Shown: in pieces, positions 1 to 8,377 of the stretch
How positions within the stretch are numbered: position 1 is the first letter of the stretch
How the letters are laid out: every line of letters begins with the position of its first letter
Source of the DNA: Corynebacterium freneyi
GTDB taxonomy: Bacteria > Actinomycetota > Actinomycetes > Mycobacteriales > Mycobacteriaceae
Direction: 5' to 3'
Assembly (NCBI RefSeq): GCF_030408835.1
Contig: NZ_CP047357.1
Coordinates: 124,001-188,000 of the forward strand
DNA: 64,000 nucleotides
Position numbers and translations under genes: made by a program
Notes under the pieces: model-generated
Told to the model about the DNA's origin: nothing
Database searches by the model: none
What the model saw: the letters and a program-made list of their open reading frames with translations, nothing else

Positions 1-48
1 TGCCTGTCTTGCGACGGGCCGGAGGTTCGAATCCTCTCGCCTCCGCCA
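1..48 (+). tRNA. tRNA-Ser, 3' part only (window edge)
   Basis: The window opens inside a tRNA. A long variable arm (CTGTC, TTGC loop, GACGG) is followed by a T arm with TTCGAAT, then acceptor strand CGCCTCC, discriminator G and encoded CCA at 46-48. The long variable arm and G73 mark a class II serine tRNA. The anticodon lies outside the window. Confidence 0.8.
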
Positions 49-51
49 CTA

Positions 52-124
52 GCGCCCGTAGCTCAACGGATAGAGCATCTGACTACGGATCAGAAGGTTA
101 GGGGTTCGAATCCCTTCGGGCGCA
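52..124 (+). tRNA. tRNA-Arg(ACG)
   Basis: This is a complete 73-nt cloverleaf with acceptor GCGCCCG paired to CGGGCGC. The anticodon loop CTACGGA gives anticodon ACG, the substrate for A34-to-inosine editing by TadA (encoded at 8946). CCA is not encoded. It starts 3 nt after the preceding tRNA-Ser, so the two are probably co-transcribed. An identical copy lies at 3965-4037. Confidence 0.95.
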
Positions 125-132
125 CGATGTGA

Positions 133-162
133 CCCCGGTACGTGTTCGCGTGCCGGGGTTTT
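133..162 (+). terminator. Rho-independent terminator of the tRNA pair
   Basis: A 10-bp stem (CCCCGGTACG with CGTGCCGGGG, one G-T wobble) is followed by TTTTC. It lies 8 nt after tRNA-Arg. Confidence 0.8.
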
Positions 163-303
163 CGCATGCGGGGCCACCGTTGATGCGGTCGCCGTCGTTG
201 CCGCACTGGCCGATGTTGGTGATGTGGCAATAAACGGCGGCGTCGGTGCGTTGTGTGGGTCAGATCCAGAAAAGCAGTGTCCCCGACCCGCTGAGGAGCG
301 ATC

Positions 304-1290
304 ATGATCCGCACCGAGACCATCCTCGACCTGGCCACCATCGGCGGAAAGCAGACCCACGCCGAAGCCCTGCAGGGCTCCATCGCCCTGGCGCAGACCG
401 CCGAAAAGGCCGGGTACGAGCGGATCTGGTACGCCGAGCACCACAACATGCCGTCCATCGCGTCGTCGGCGCCGGCAGTGCTCATCGCCGCGATCGCCGC
501 GCGGACCGAGAAGATCAAGCTCGGCTCCGGCGGCGTCATGCTGCCGAACCACTCGCCGCTGACCATCGCGGAGCAGTTCGGCACCCTGGCGAACCTCCAC
601 CCGGGTCGCATCGAGCTGGGGCTGGGCCGCGCGCCGGGCACCGACCAGCGCACCATGCGGGCGCTGCGCCGCGATCCCCGTTCCGCCGACTCTTTCCCCC
701 AGGACGTCCAGGAGCTGCAGGGATATCTCGGCGACGAAACTCTCGTCCCCGGCATCAACGCGATCCCCGGCAAGGGGACGCACGTGCCGCTGTACATCCT
801 CGGTTCGTCGCTGTTCGGGGCGCAGCTCGCCGCGGCGCTCGGCCTGCCGTACGCGTTCGCCTCGCACTTCGCCCCCGACGCGATGCTGCAGGCGATGGAG
901 GTGTACCGCGAGAACTTCAAGCCCTCCGAGGTGCTGTCGGAGCCGCACGCCTTCGCCACCATGAACGTCGTCGCCTCCGACGACGAGGAAGACGCGGCCC
1001 GCCAGCTGGTCGCGGTCCAGCGTGGCCTGGTGCGGTCGCTGCTCGGCGGCGGCCGCCGCTTCACCGACGAGGAAGCCGACATGATCCTGGACAGCCCGCA
1101 GGGCATGCGGGTCAAGAACATGTTCGGCCACGTCGCGGTGGGCACGCCGGACCGTGTGCGGGAGCAGATCGCCGAATTCGGCCGGTACTCCACCGCCGAC
1201 GAACTCATCGTCGTCCACCAGGCCAACCGCCTCGACGACCGACTCCGGTCAGTCGAACTCACCGCGCGGGCGCTCGGCCTGGGGCGGTGA
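304..1290 (+). CDS. LLM-class (luciferase-like) flavin-dependent oxidoreductase
   Basis: The 328-aa protein has the bacterial-luciferase TIM-barrel signature: an early [14 protein letters not shown] segment, then [15 protein letters not shown] and [13 protein letters not shown], as in MsnO8-type LLM oxidoreductases. Such enzymes use FMNH2 or F420H2 to oxidise small organic substrates; the substrate here cannot be read from sequence. GAGGAG lies 6 nt before the ATG. No signal peptide or membrane segment is seen, so it is cytosolic. It converges with the FAD-dependent oxidoreductase downstream, with only 15 bp between the stop codons. Confidence 0.85.
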   Translation: MIRTETILDLATIGGKQTHAEALQGSIALAQTAEKAGYERIWYAEHHNMPSIASSAPAVLIAAIAARTEKIKLGSGGVMLPNHSPLTIAEQFGTLANLHPGRIELGLGRAPGTDQRTMRALRRDPRSADSFPQDVQELQGYLGDETLVPGINAIPGKGTHVPLYILGSSLFGAQLAAALGLPYAFASHFAPDAMLQAMEVYRENFKPSEVLSEPHAFATMNVVASDDEEDAARQLVAVQRGLVRSLLGGGRRFTDEEADMILDSPQGMRVKNMFGHVAVGTPDRVREQIAEFGRYSTADELIVVHQANRLDDRLRSVELTARALGLGR

Positions 1291-1305
1291 CGGGAAGGGG
1301 AGGGC

Positions 1306-2397
1306 TCAGCGCACCTTCTTGCCGTAGGTCTCCGCTATCGCCCGCGCCGTCGCCTTCGCATGCGGGCCCAGGCCCGTGATCGTCGCCGACCCCGGGCCCG
1401 TCCAATCGCCGTAACCCACCAAATGCAGACCCGGGACCGCCGGTTCGCGGCCATCCAGCAGCGACCGCACGGGGCCCAATGCCGGCCGGAAACCCGTGCA
1501 CCAGATCAGATGATCGAACCCGGCTGCGCCGTCATCGCCGTTGAGCTCGTCCATCGAGGAGAACATCGGCGTCGCCCGCAATCGCCCCTCGTCGCGGGCG
1601 GCGAGCACCTCGGGCAGCATCACGATGTCGCCCAACCGCGAATCCGGCCCCGGATCCTCCTCGTCACGCAGAATCGCCACCATTCGCTCCCGATTGCGAC
1701 GGAACAGCACCCGGCCATCGACGTCGTCGGGCATCCACTGCGGCTCGCGGCGCGTGAACCAGGTGACGTCGGCGACCCTCGTCAACTCCGCCGCGATCTG
1801 CGCCGCCGAGTTGGCCCCGCCGACCACCGCCACCTTCGAACCCCGGAACGGCTCCACCCCCGGATAGTTCGCCGAATGCCACTGCTTTCCGACGAACCGA
1901 CCCGGTAGATGGGGTACGAACGGCGCCGACCACGTGCCGGTCGCCGCGACGACGTGATCCGCCGCCCATGACCGGTCATCGGCGTGAATCAGGAACCGCC
2001 CGGCACCGGATCCCGAGGTCGAACCGGAAAGGGACGAGCCGTCGTCAAGCGAAGAACCGTCCCGCCCGCCGCGAAACTCCACCCGCGTGACGTGCACCGG
2101 GCGCTCCACGGGAATGGAATAGCGGTCCTCGTATTTGCGCAGGTAATCGATGACATGCGACGCCGGCGGGAAACCGTCGAACGCGGGCATCGGAATGCCG
2201 GGAAGGTTGGAGAATTCCGCCGTGGAAAACAGCGTCATCGACGGCCACACATGACGCCACGCGCCGCCCGGACCCTCCTGATCATCGAGGACCAGAACCT
2301 CGACACCCGCGCGCAACAGGTAATACGCCGTAGCCAACCCAGTCTGCCCGCCACCGATGATGACGACTTGATGGGAGGGGATCGGCGGAGAAGTCAT
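1306..2397 (-). CDS. FAD/NAD(P)-dependent monooxygenase-like oxidoreductase (CzcO/ArsO type)
   Basis: The 363-aa protein begins with a Rossmann FAD site (GGGQTGLATAYYLLRAG, residues ~14-30). GGAWRHVWPSMTLFS and a second dinucleotide site near VAVVGGANSAAQIA follow, the layout of single-component flavin monooxygenases of the CzcO/ArsO group. The substrate is unknown; no arsenic operon adjoins it. A Ser/Asp-rich loop near residues 116-130 carries a copy of the CGTCGTCAAGC repeat (2040-2050), encoding SSLDD-type sequence. The start is ATG at 2397. Confidence 0.8.
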   Translation of the reverse strand: MTSPPIPSHQVVIIGGGQTGLATAYYLLRAGVEVLVLDDQEGPGGAWRHVWPSMTLFSTAEFSNLPGIPMPAFDGFPPASHVIDYLRKYEDRYSIPVERPVHVTRVEFRGGRDGSSLDDGSSLSGSTSGSGAGRFLIHADDRSWAADHVVAATGTWSAPFVPHLPGRFVGKQWHSANYPGVEPFRGSKVAVVGGANSAAQIAAELTRVADVTWFTRREPQWMPDDVDGRVLFRRNRERMVAILRDEEDPGPDSRLGDIVMLPEVLAARDEGRLRATPMFSSMDELNGDDGAAGFDHLIWCTGFRPALGPVRSLLDGREPAVPGLHLVGYGDWTGPGSATITGLGPHAKATARAIAETYGKKVR

Positions 2398-2544
2398 GAC
2401 CCCACCCTAGTTTGATGCTGGCCCAGTCGAGGGCTACCGTTTCTTGGCCATGGGGTGACCGCGCGCGTCGTGCCACGGGCAATGCAACCCCGACCGCGAC
2501 GGCGCCGAATCGGAGCGCGCCACTTTCCGAAGGGAATCTCCGCC

Positions 2545-3792
2545 ATGCACCGCCCCGACGTTTCGAAGGGATCGCCGCGAATCGACGGACAACCGGTTGA
2601 CCGCGCCACTGCGGGAGCCCCGGCCGCGGGCCGCTCGAACCGCGTCGAATGGGCCGATGCCGCCAAGGCCATCTCCATCATCGGCGTGTGCGTGCTGCAT
2701 TCGATCATCGCCGTGCCCGGCGGCGGCGACTCCACCTGGAAGGCCGTCTACCAGGTCCTCGACCCGATCCGGATGCCGCTGTTCTTCATGGTCTCCGGCC
2801 TGTTCGCCCACCGCGTGATCACCCGGTCACTGTCGGACTTGTTCCTCCGCCGCATCTGGTTCCTGCTGGTGCCGTATCTGGCGTTCAAGACGATCACGGC
2901 GGTCGTGCGGGAAATCTCCGACCCCGGCTACCAGACGATGCGCCAATTCCTCCGCTCCGTCGTCGTCGGCGACCCCGGATTGTGGTTCCTGTACGTCCTC
3001 ATGGTGTTCAACCTGATCGCATGGGGGCTGCGGAAGGTGCCGCCCGCCCTGGTGGTGGCGCTGTCCTTCCTGCCGGGCCTGGCGTACGGGGTCTTCGGGC
3101 TCAACGAGTTCGAGAAGTACAATGAGATCAGCCACATCGTCCTGTACCTGCCGGCGTTCATGATCGGCCTGCACGCCCGTCGCCTGTGGCTGCGCCTGGG
3201 CGAGGTCGCCGACCCGGATCGCGTGCGTTCCCCGTTCACCGCCTACGCCGTCGCGGCGCTGGCCGTCGGCGCGTACCTGGCGTGGTGGGTGCTCGACGCC
3301 ACGACGACGGGCCTGCCCGGCCACGTCATCGGCCGCCTCACCGGCGTGATCCTGGCGGTGCCCGTCGCCATCGTCGCCGCGGTGCACCTGACCAAGATGC
3401 CGGTCGTGTCGAGCATCCTGTCCGCGATCGGCCGCAACACCCTGCCCATTTACGTCTCCCACCCGCTGGTGATCTGGATGGTCGGCGCGCCGCTCGGCGA
3501 CGCCGTCGTCGCCCACGGCTCCGGCTCGTTCACCGAAGTCGACGTCCGCATCCTGCTCAACCTGCTGCTGTGCACGATGGCCGGTTTCGTCATGTACGTG
3601 ATCGGCAAGATCCCGGTGGTCAACTGGGTGCTGTATCCGCCGGCGCTGCCGCGTGGACGCGCGGACGGAAAGAGCGTCGACCGTCGTCCAGCATCGACGC
3701 GGGCTCCGCGAGGCACCGGCGTTCGCGCGACAAACCGCCTCCGCACCGACGGCGAGCGCACGCGACGCCGGGAAGCCGAGCCCCGGAACTAG
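2545..3792 (+). CDS. Membrane acyltransferase, acyltransferase-3 family
   Basis: The 415-aa polytopic protein has about ten membrane segments. It opens with the family motif RVEWADAAKAISIIGVCVLHS, which contains the conserved His of acyltransferase-3 enzymes that acylate surface sugars or lipids. The chosen ATG has GAAGGGA 9 nt upstream; an in-frame GTG at 2455 would add a basic 30-residue leader with no ribosome-binding site. The last ~55 residues are a basic hydrophilic tail. The acceptor is unknown; mycomembrane or arabinogalactan components are a guess. It is upstream of the second tRNA-Arg. Confidence 0.82.
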   Translation: MHRPDVSKGSPRIDGQPVDRATAGAPAAGRSNRVEWADAAKAISIIGVCVLHSIIAVPGGGDSTWKAVYQVLDPIRMPLFFMVSGLFAHRVITRSLSDLFLRRIWFLLVPYLAFKTITAVVREISDPGYQTMRQFLRSVVVGDPGLWFLYVLMVFNLIAWGLRKVPPALVVALSFLPGLAYGVFGLNEFEKYNEISHIVLYLPAFMIGLHARRLWLRLGEVADPDRVRSPFTAYAVAALAVGAYLAWWVLDATTTGLPGHVIGRLTGVILAVPVAIVAAVHLTKMPVVSSILSAIGRNTLPIYVSHPLVIWMVGAPLGDAVVAHGSGSFTEVDVRILLNLLLCTMAGFVMYVIGKIPVVNWVLYPPALPRGRADGKSVDRRPASTRAPRGTGVRATNRLRTDGERTRRREAEPRN

Positions 3793-3873
3793 GCACGGCA
3801 AACGGGGCCCGGGAAAACGGGGCGCGGGGCGATGTTCGCTTGCCACGGCTTTTTCGCCCCGTGACCAGGCAAT

Positions 3874-3903
3874 TTGTTGCTTCGTGAGGCGCCGGTGTAA
3901 TGT
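3874..3903 (+). promoter_or_regulatory. Promoter of tRNA-Arg (second copy)
   Basis: A -35 TTGTTG (3874-3879) and a -10 TAATGT (3898-3903) are separated by 18 bp. The upstream sequence GTGACCAGGCAATTTG resembles that before tRNA-Ser(CGA) at 10081, suggesting a shared tRNA promoter design. Confidence 0.65.
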
Positions 3904-3964
3904 TCTTGTTCGTTGCAGCGGCACGGGCTCCGCCCCGAGCTGCGTTGCGGCAAACGCAGGAAAT

Positions 3965-4037
3965 GCGCCCGTAGCTCAACGGATAGAGCATCTGACTACG
4001 GATCAGAAGGTTAGGGGTTCGAATCCCTTCGGGCGCA
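3965..4037 (+). tRNA. tRNA-Arg(ACG), second identical copy
   Basis: The sequence is identical to 52-124 (acceptor GCGCCCG, anticodon loop CTACGGA, no encoded CCA). Identity continues four bases past the gene and then diverges. This copy has its own promoter and terminator. Confidence 0.95.
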
Positions 4038-4043
4038 CGATCA

Positions 4044-4072
4044 CCCCGGCAGGCATCGCCTGCCGGGGTTTT
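4044..4072 (+). terminator. Terminator of second tRNA-Arg
   Basis: A perfect 11-bp stem CCCCGGCAGGC / GCCTGCCGGGG with a 3-nt loop is followed by TTTT. Confidence 0.85.
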
Positions 4073-4152
4073 GCGTTTGCCCGGACGTCGGGACCCGCGC
4101 GGCGTATTCTTTCGCCACGAAACTTCGATCGATCGACCGGCGGGAGAATCGC

Positions 4153-4794
4153 ATGACGGAAGACAATCGCATGACGGACGGCAAACAGGAGCAGGGCGGG
4201 ACGTGGGGCGGCATCGTCGCCCTCGTGCTGATCGGCGTGGTGCTGGCGGGCGGCTGGTTTTTCTTCTTCAAGAAGGACCCGGTGGCCGTGGGCAGCTGCA
4301 TCGGGGAGGACGCGGTCGCCGAGGCCGACGGTTCGGGCGGTGAGGTGCCGGGCGCGGTGGACTGCGAATCCGACGAAGCCGCGTACCGGGTCCTGGCGAT
4401 CGGCGAGAAGCCCGAGGACGTCAAGTGCATCGACGTCCCGGGCGCGACGACGGTGCTGAGCTTCATGTACGCCGACGTGTCCACGTACTGCCTGGCGGGC
4501 GTCGACGAGGACGTCGAGCGCAACATCAACGACATCGAGGTCGGCGAGTGCGTGGCCATGGAGGGCGACACGGCCCTGCGCACGGACTGTGGGGAGCCGG
4601 GCGCGTTGGAGGTGCTCGCCCTCGATCCGGATCCGAAGACCTTCGATGAGCCGGCTCTGCCCGGCATGCCCGGCACGTGCGAGAAGTTGGGTGCGCCGGA
4701 GGCCACGCAGTACTACAAGTGGGGTCTGCCGGTCACCGGGTTCAGTTCGGCGGCGAATTACGACAAGGGCATGTGCCTGGCCGAGGTTTCCTGA
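4153..4794 (+). CDS. Membrane-anchored eight-cysteine protein (LppU/SCO3897-like), paralogue 1
   Basis: The 213-aa protein has a short hydrophilic N-terminus, one membrane segment (residues ~18-36) and an exported acidic domain with eight cysteines. It aligns over that domain with the product of 4947-6050, sharing CxDVPGAT, RNINxIxVGEC, TxCGxPG and APEAT..WG blocks, so the pair is a tandem duplication. The layout resembles the actinobacterial LppU/SCO3897 group, but function is unknown. GGGAG lies 6 nt before the ATG; a second ATG follows six codons in. A TATTCT -10 candidate is at 4105-4110. Confidence 0.7.
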   Translation: MTEDNRMTDGKQEQGGTWGGIVALVLIGVVLAGGWFFFFKKDPVAVGSCIGEDAVAEADGSGGEVPGAVDCESDEAAYRVLAIGEKPEDVKCIDVPGATTVLSFMYADVSTYCLAGVDEDVERNINDIEVGECVAMEGDTALRTDCGEPGALEVLALDPDPKTFDEPALPGMPGTCEKLGAPEATQYYKWGLPVTGFSSAANYDKGMCLAEVS

Positions 4795-4933
4795 CGCGGG
4801 CGGGAGTTTCCCCTGGGCAGAGGGTGTTAGCGTCGTCGGATTTGCTTGACGACGCCGCCGCGTGGTTGGTCACCGTTTGAGAACATTCGCCGGATTCGGC
4901 GTCCTCCGGGCTGACAAGCCGTCGCACCCGTTG

Positions 4934-4939
4934 TAATTT
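4934..4939 (+). promoter_or_regulatory. -10 element of a leaderless transcript (gene at 4947)
   Basis: TAATTT ends 7 nt before the ATG at 4947, leaving no room for a ribosome-binding site. This fits transcription starting at or next to the start codon. Confidence 0.5.
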
Positions 4940-4946
4940 TCGCCAC

Positions 4947-6050
4947 ATGAATGACCAACGGTGGAACAATGGCGGAAGCGGCGGTCCGGGCGGTCATGGC
5001 CAGCCCAACCCCTACGCGGGTGGCCCCGGCGGCTTCGGTGGGCCGACCGGCCCCGGAGGCCCCGGCGGCCACGGTCAACCCAACCCGTACGCGGGCGGCC
5101 CCGGCGGACAAGGCGGATTCGGCGAGCCGGCCGGTCCGGGTGGGCCCGGCGGCCCCTCCGGCACCGGCGGCCTGGGCTACCCCGGCATGGGAAACGGCCC
5201 GGGCATGCCGAACGGCCCCTACGGCGAGCAGCCCCAGGGGCAGCCGGAGCAGGGGAAGAAGAAGTCGCCGCTGATGCCGATCCTCATCATCGCGGCGGTG
5301 GTCGTGCTGGTGCTCGGCGGCGTCGTGGTCGCCACGTTCTTCGGCTCGGACGATGACATCGTCACCGCCGGACAATCGTCGGAGGACACGGACGACGCTG
5401 ACGGCTCCGGCAGCGGCTCCGATTCCGACGCCGACGCCGATTCCGGCGGTGGCTCGAGCAACGGATCGGACAGTGACTCGGGCACCGGCTCGGGCAGCGG
5501 TTCCGACCGCGATTCCGGTTCGAGCTCGGATGCGGACCCGGTGCCGGCCGTTGGCGATTGCGTCGTCAGGCTTGCCGAAGCCGGCGAGAGGATCGACACC
5601 CTCGACTTCCCCGAGGTCGTCGACTGCGACGACCCCGACGCCGTGTTCGAGGTTCTCCATGTGCGCCGTGATTCCTCGGGCCAACGGTGCGTCGACGTCC
5701 CCGGGGCGACGGACGCGCTGTCATACAGCCATGGCCCGGTCGAAGCGTTTTGCCTGGCCAAGGTGGGCGACGACAAGTCCCGCAACATCAATGGCATCAA
5801 GGTCGGCGAGTGCGCCGAGCCCGCCGGTGATGTCATGTACCGCACCGAATGCGGCGCCCCCGGTTCGTACCGGGTCGTGGCCACCTACGACGACCCCGGA
5901 CCCATGCAGGCGGAGTACGAGGGAGCCATCCCGCAGTGCGTGGACGCCGGCGCACCGGAGGCGACGATGGTGTTCCAGTGGGGCGTCGCCGACACCTACG
6001 ATTCCGTCGAGGAGTACCAACGCGGCATTTGCCTCGTCGAAGCCGGCTGA
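4947..6050 (+). CDS. Membrane-anchored eight-cysteine protein with Gly/Pro-rich head, paralogue 2
   Basis: The 367-aa protein is in three parts. Residues 1-108 are Gly/Pro-rich with the unit GGHGQPNPYAGGPGG present twice. A membrane segment spans ~109-131 and a Ser/Asp/Gly linker ~132-195. The exported domain has eight cysteines matching the upstream gene (4153) block for block. The proline/glycine head would sit in the cytosol and is the kind of tail that can act as a disordered scaffold. Function is unknown. The start ATG follows a -10 element directly, so translation is probably leaderless. Confidence 0.7.
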   Translation: MNDQRWNNGGSGGPGGHGQPNPYAGGPGGFGGPTGPGGPGGHGQPNPYAGGPGGQGGFGEPAGPGGPGGPSGTGGLGYPGMGNGPGMPNGPYGEQPQGQPEQGKKKSPLMPILIIAAVVVLVLGGVVVATFFGSDDDIVTAGQSSEDTDDADGSGSGSDSDADADSGGGSSNGSDSDSGTGSGSGSDRDSGSSSDADPVPAVGDCVVRLAEAGERIDTLDFPEVVDCDDPDAVFEVLHVRRDSSGQRCVDVPGATDALSYSHGPVEAFCLAKVGDDKSRNINGIKVGECAEPAGDVMYRTECGAPGSYRVVATYDDPGPMQAEYEGAIPQCVDAGAPEATMVFQWGVADTYDSVEEYQRGICLVEAG

Positions 6051-6084
6051 CCCGGCGCCGCCACCGGGGCGGCGGACACCGAAA

Positions 6085-6127
6085 GAGGGGCCGTCGTCAA
6101 GCAGGAAACGCTTGACGACGGCCCCTC
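6085..6127. terminator. Bidirectional terminator built from two inverted CGTCGTCAAGC repeats
   Basis: A perfect 18-bp stem (6085-6102 with 6110-6127) encloses a 7-nt loop between convergent genes. The inner part of each arm is the repeat CGTCGTCAAGC, which recurs throughout the window. Weak T content follows on either strand. Confidence 0.75.
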
Positions 6128-6143
6128 TCCATCGGGGAAACCC

Positions 6144-7100
6144 CTACACGTCGTTCTTGACCAGCTCATCCAGCGGCGTCGGAGACAGCAGGTACGGCGC
6201 GACCTCCAGGACGGTGCGGGCACCGCTCTCGCCGGCCTGGCGCAGACGGTACGCGGCGCGACCGTAGGCGACCTGCACGGCCGCCGTGAAGTCGGGATTG
6301 CGCTCCAGCTCCAGGGTGAAATCGATGACGTGGCGCGACGAGCCCGCCCGACCCTGCGTGACCACCGTGCCACCATGCGGCATGCCCTGGTGATCCCGGT
6401 CGAACTCCTCCTCGGAGATGAAGTCGACGATGGTCTCGTACCCCACGAAGTAATCCGGCATGGTCACGATGGCCTCGCGGATCGAATCATGGTCGGCCTC
6501 GTCGGCGACGATGTAGCAGTGGCGGATGTGGCACTTCTTCGCGTCCAGGTCGCCGCCCTCCCCACGCTTGACGGCGGCGATGGCATCCGGATTCGGCTTG
6601 GTGTACTGCACGCCCTTCTTCACGCCCGGCACGCGGCGCACCGCATCCGAATGGCCCTGCGACAGGCCCGGGCCCCAGAACGTCATCTGGTCCGACCCGG
6701 GCAGCGTCGCCGCACCGTACACGCGGGCGAGGGAGAAGAAACCCGGATCCCAACCGGTCGAAATGACCGCCACCTGGCCGCCCTCGCGAGCCGCGACGTC
6801 CATGTCCGCGCGATGCCGCGGGATGTCGCGGTGATTGTCGTACGTGTCGACGGTCGTGTACAGCTTCGCCAGCGCCGGCGCCTGCTCCGGCACGTCCGTG
6901 GCGGAACCGAGGCAAACGAACAGCACGTCGACGTCGTCGGCATGCTTGTCGACGTCCGCCGCGGGCAGCACCTTGGCGTCCGTGTCCAGGGAGTCGCGAC
7001 GCGAGAACACGCCGACGAGTTCCATGTCGGGCTGATCGGCGATGACGCGCTCGACGCTGCGGCCGAGATTTCCGTAGCCGATGATGGCGGCGCGGATCAT
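6144..7100 (-). CDS. ddh: meso-Diaminopimelate D-dehydrogenase
   Basis: The 318-aa protein makes meso-diaminopimelate from tetrahydrodipicolinate, ammonia and NADPH in one step, the corynebacterial shortcut of lysine and cell-wall synthesis. It matches C. glutamicum Ddh, as I know that sequence, almost end to end: IGYGNLGRSVE (NADPH site), VDTYDNHRDIPRHR, STGWDPG, FWGPGLSQGHSDA, MPDYFVGYE and the C-terminal VLEVAPYLLSP. The ATG at 7100 was chosen over one at 7148 because AAAGGA precedes it and the NADPH motif then begins at the usual place. A -10 candidate, TACGCT, lies at 7182-7187 with A-rich tracts upstream of it. Confidence 0.95.
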   Translation of the reverse strand: MIRAAIIGYGNLGRSVERVIADQPDMELVGVFSRRDSLDTDAKVLPAADVDKHADDVDVLFVCLGSATDVPEQAPALAKLYTTVDTYDNHRDIPRHRADMDVAAREGGQVAVISTGWDPGFFSLARVYGAATLPGSDQMTFWGPGLSQGHSDAVRRVPGVKKGVQYTKPNPDAIAAVKRGEGGDLDAKKCHIRHCYIVADEADHDSIREAIVTMPDYFVGYETIVDFISEEEFDRDHQGMPHGGTVVTQGRAGSSRHVIDFTLELERNPDFTAAVQVAYGRAAYRLRQAGESGARTVLEVAPYLLSPTPLDELVKNDV

Positions 7101-7316
7101 GGGGGGTCCTTTCGTCGGAGTCGCCCGTACGAGGCCGGTACGAAGCAACTCCGCCGCCGACTCCCGGGCGGTTACGGCACCAGCGTAGACCTCGCGGGAA
7201 ACGGTGTCAGTATTTTTTTCGCTGTTTTTTTAGATTTTTCGCGCATGCGCCGGCCCACATGCGCCCCGCGGCGGTGGCCCGCGGTGACGGCCTGCGGCGG
7301 TGGCCCGCAGCGGGGA

Positions 7317-8339
7317 CTAGAAGATGTCGATCCGCCCGCCCAGCCCCTCGGCCTGCACCAGGTCGCCGACCCAATCCCCGGTGCCGGGGCTGACGCGGAT
7401 GACCGGGCGCAACGACAACTTCGCGCCACCGTCGACCTTTCGCGAACCGGCCCGCGCCCGGTAGCGGCCGTGGGCGCGGAAACCGGCGTCGGCCAGCGTC
7501 GCCGCCGTGCCACGCTCGCGGAGCTCGGCGCGGGCGGCGGTGAGCAGCTCGATGACCTCGTCGAGGGCATCGACGACGGGGGCGACGTTGTTCTCGCACC
7601 AGGACATCACCATGTCGGGTTCCGCCCCCGCCACCCGCGTGCCGTCGCGGAACGACCCGGCGGCCAACGACAACGTCAACGGCCCGCCGTCATCGCCGAC
7701 GACCGCCAACGCATACGACAACAAGTGCGGCATATGCGAAATCCGGGCCACCGCACGGTCATGGTCGTCCGCCGTCGCGGGAATGACCTCGGACCCCACG
7801 AGCGCACCCAACGCCGCAACATCGCGGAACGTCTTCGTCCACTGCCGCGGCACCTCGGCCCCGTCCCGGCGTGCCTCGGCGGCCCGGTCGAAACAGACGA
7901 CCCACGCCGCGCCGTCGTAAAGCCCCGTACGAGTCGCCTCCCACCCCGACTCCTCCGAACCGGCCATCGGATGCGCGCCGACGTAACGGTCGCCCATCCC
8001 GCGCGCCTCGACTTCATCGAGAATCGCGCGCTTGACGCTCACCACATCCGTGATGCCGCAATCCGGCGCGAGCTCGGCGATCTGATCCAGCAGGCCACCC
8101 ACCGCGAACATGGGCACCCCGATGACGAGCAACGCCCGATCCTCCTGCGCCCGCCGCAGCACCGCCGCAAGATCCGTCGACGCGTCGAACCCCTCGGCGG
8201 CCGCAGCGTTCGCGGTCGCCGCGGAACGATTCCACCCGTACACCGGCGCACCCGCCGCCGCGAGATCGCGCATCAACGAACCCCCGATCAACCCGAGTCC
8301 GAGAATGCAGGTCGGCGTGGCGAAAGAGTCAATGGTCAC
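7317..8339 (-). CDS. tyrA: Prephenate dehydrogenase (tyrosine biosynthesis)
   Basis: The 340-aa protein oxidises prephenate, or arogenate in corynebacteria, in tyrosine synthesis. It opens with the NAD(P) site CILGLGLIGGSLMRDL, followed by IGVPMFAVGG, GAHPMAGSEESGWEA and SHMPHLLSYAL, all typical of TyrA. GTG at 8339 was chosen because it places the dinucleotide site about 12 residues in; a GTG at 8360 would add seven residues. No separate ACT domain is obvious. It diverges from the gene at 8378, with the two starts only 38 bp apart. Confidence 0.88.
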   Translation of the reverse strand: MTIDSFATPTCILGLGLIGGSLMRDLAAAGAPVYGWNRSAATANAAAAEGFDASTDLAAVLRRAQEDRALLVIGVPMFAVGGLLDQIAELAPDCGITDVVSVKRAILDEVEARGMGDRYVGAHPMAGSEESGWEATRTGLYDGAAWVVCFDRAAEARRDGAEVPRQWTKTFRDVAALGALVGSEVIPATADDHDRAVARISHMPHLLSYALAVVGDDGGPLTLSLAAGSFRDGTRVAGAEPDMVMSWCENNVAPVVDALDEVIELLTAARAELRERGTAATLADAGFRAHGRYRARAGSRKVDGGAKLSLRPVIRVSPGTGDWVGDLVQAEGLGGRIDIF

Positions 8340-8363
8340 CTGACAAGGATGACACACCACGAC

Positions 8364-8369
8364 TAGCCT
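8364..8369 (+). promoter_or_regulatory. -10 element of a leaderless transcript (tadA operon)
   Basis: TAGCCT ends 8 nt before the ATG at 8378, and no Shine-Dalgarno sequence is present. Confidence 0.55.
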
Positions 8370-8377
8370 GGGGTGGC

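Noticed and set aside
2455..2544. Upstream GTG start for the acyltransferase
   Set aside because: It would add a basic, non-conserved 30-residue leader without a ribosome-binding site; the ATG at 2545 has a good one.
2827..3924. Long minus-strand ORF opposite the acyltransferase gene
   Set aside because: It is Arg/His/Gln/Asp-rich with no domain, a typical shadow of a GC-rich gene; the plus-strand membrane protein explains the region.
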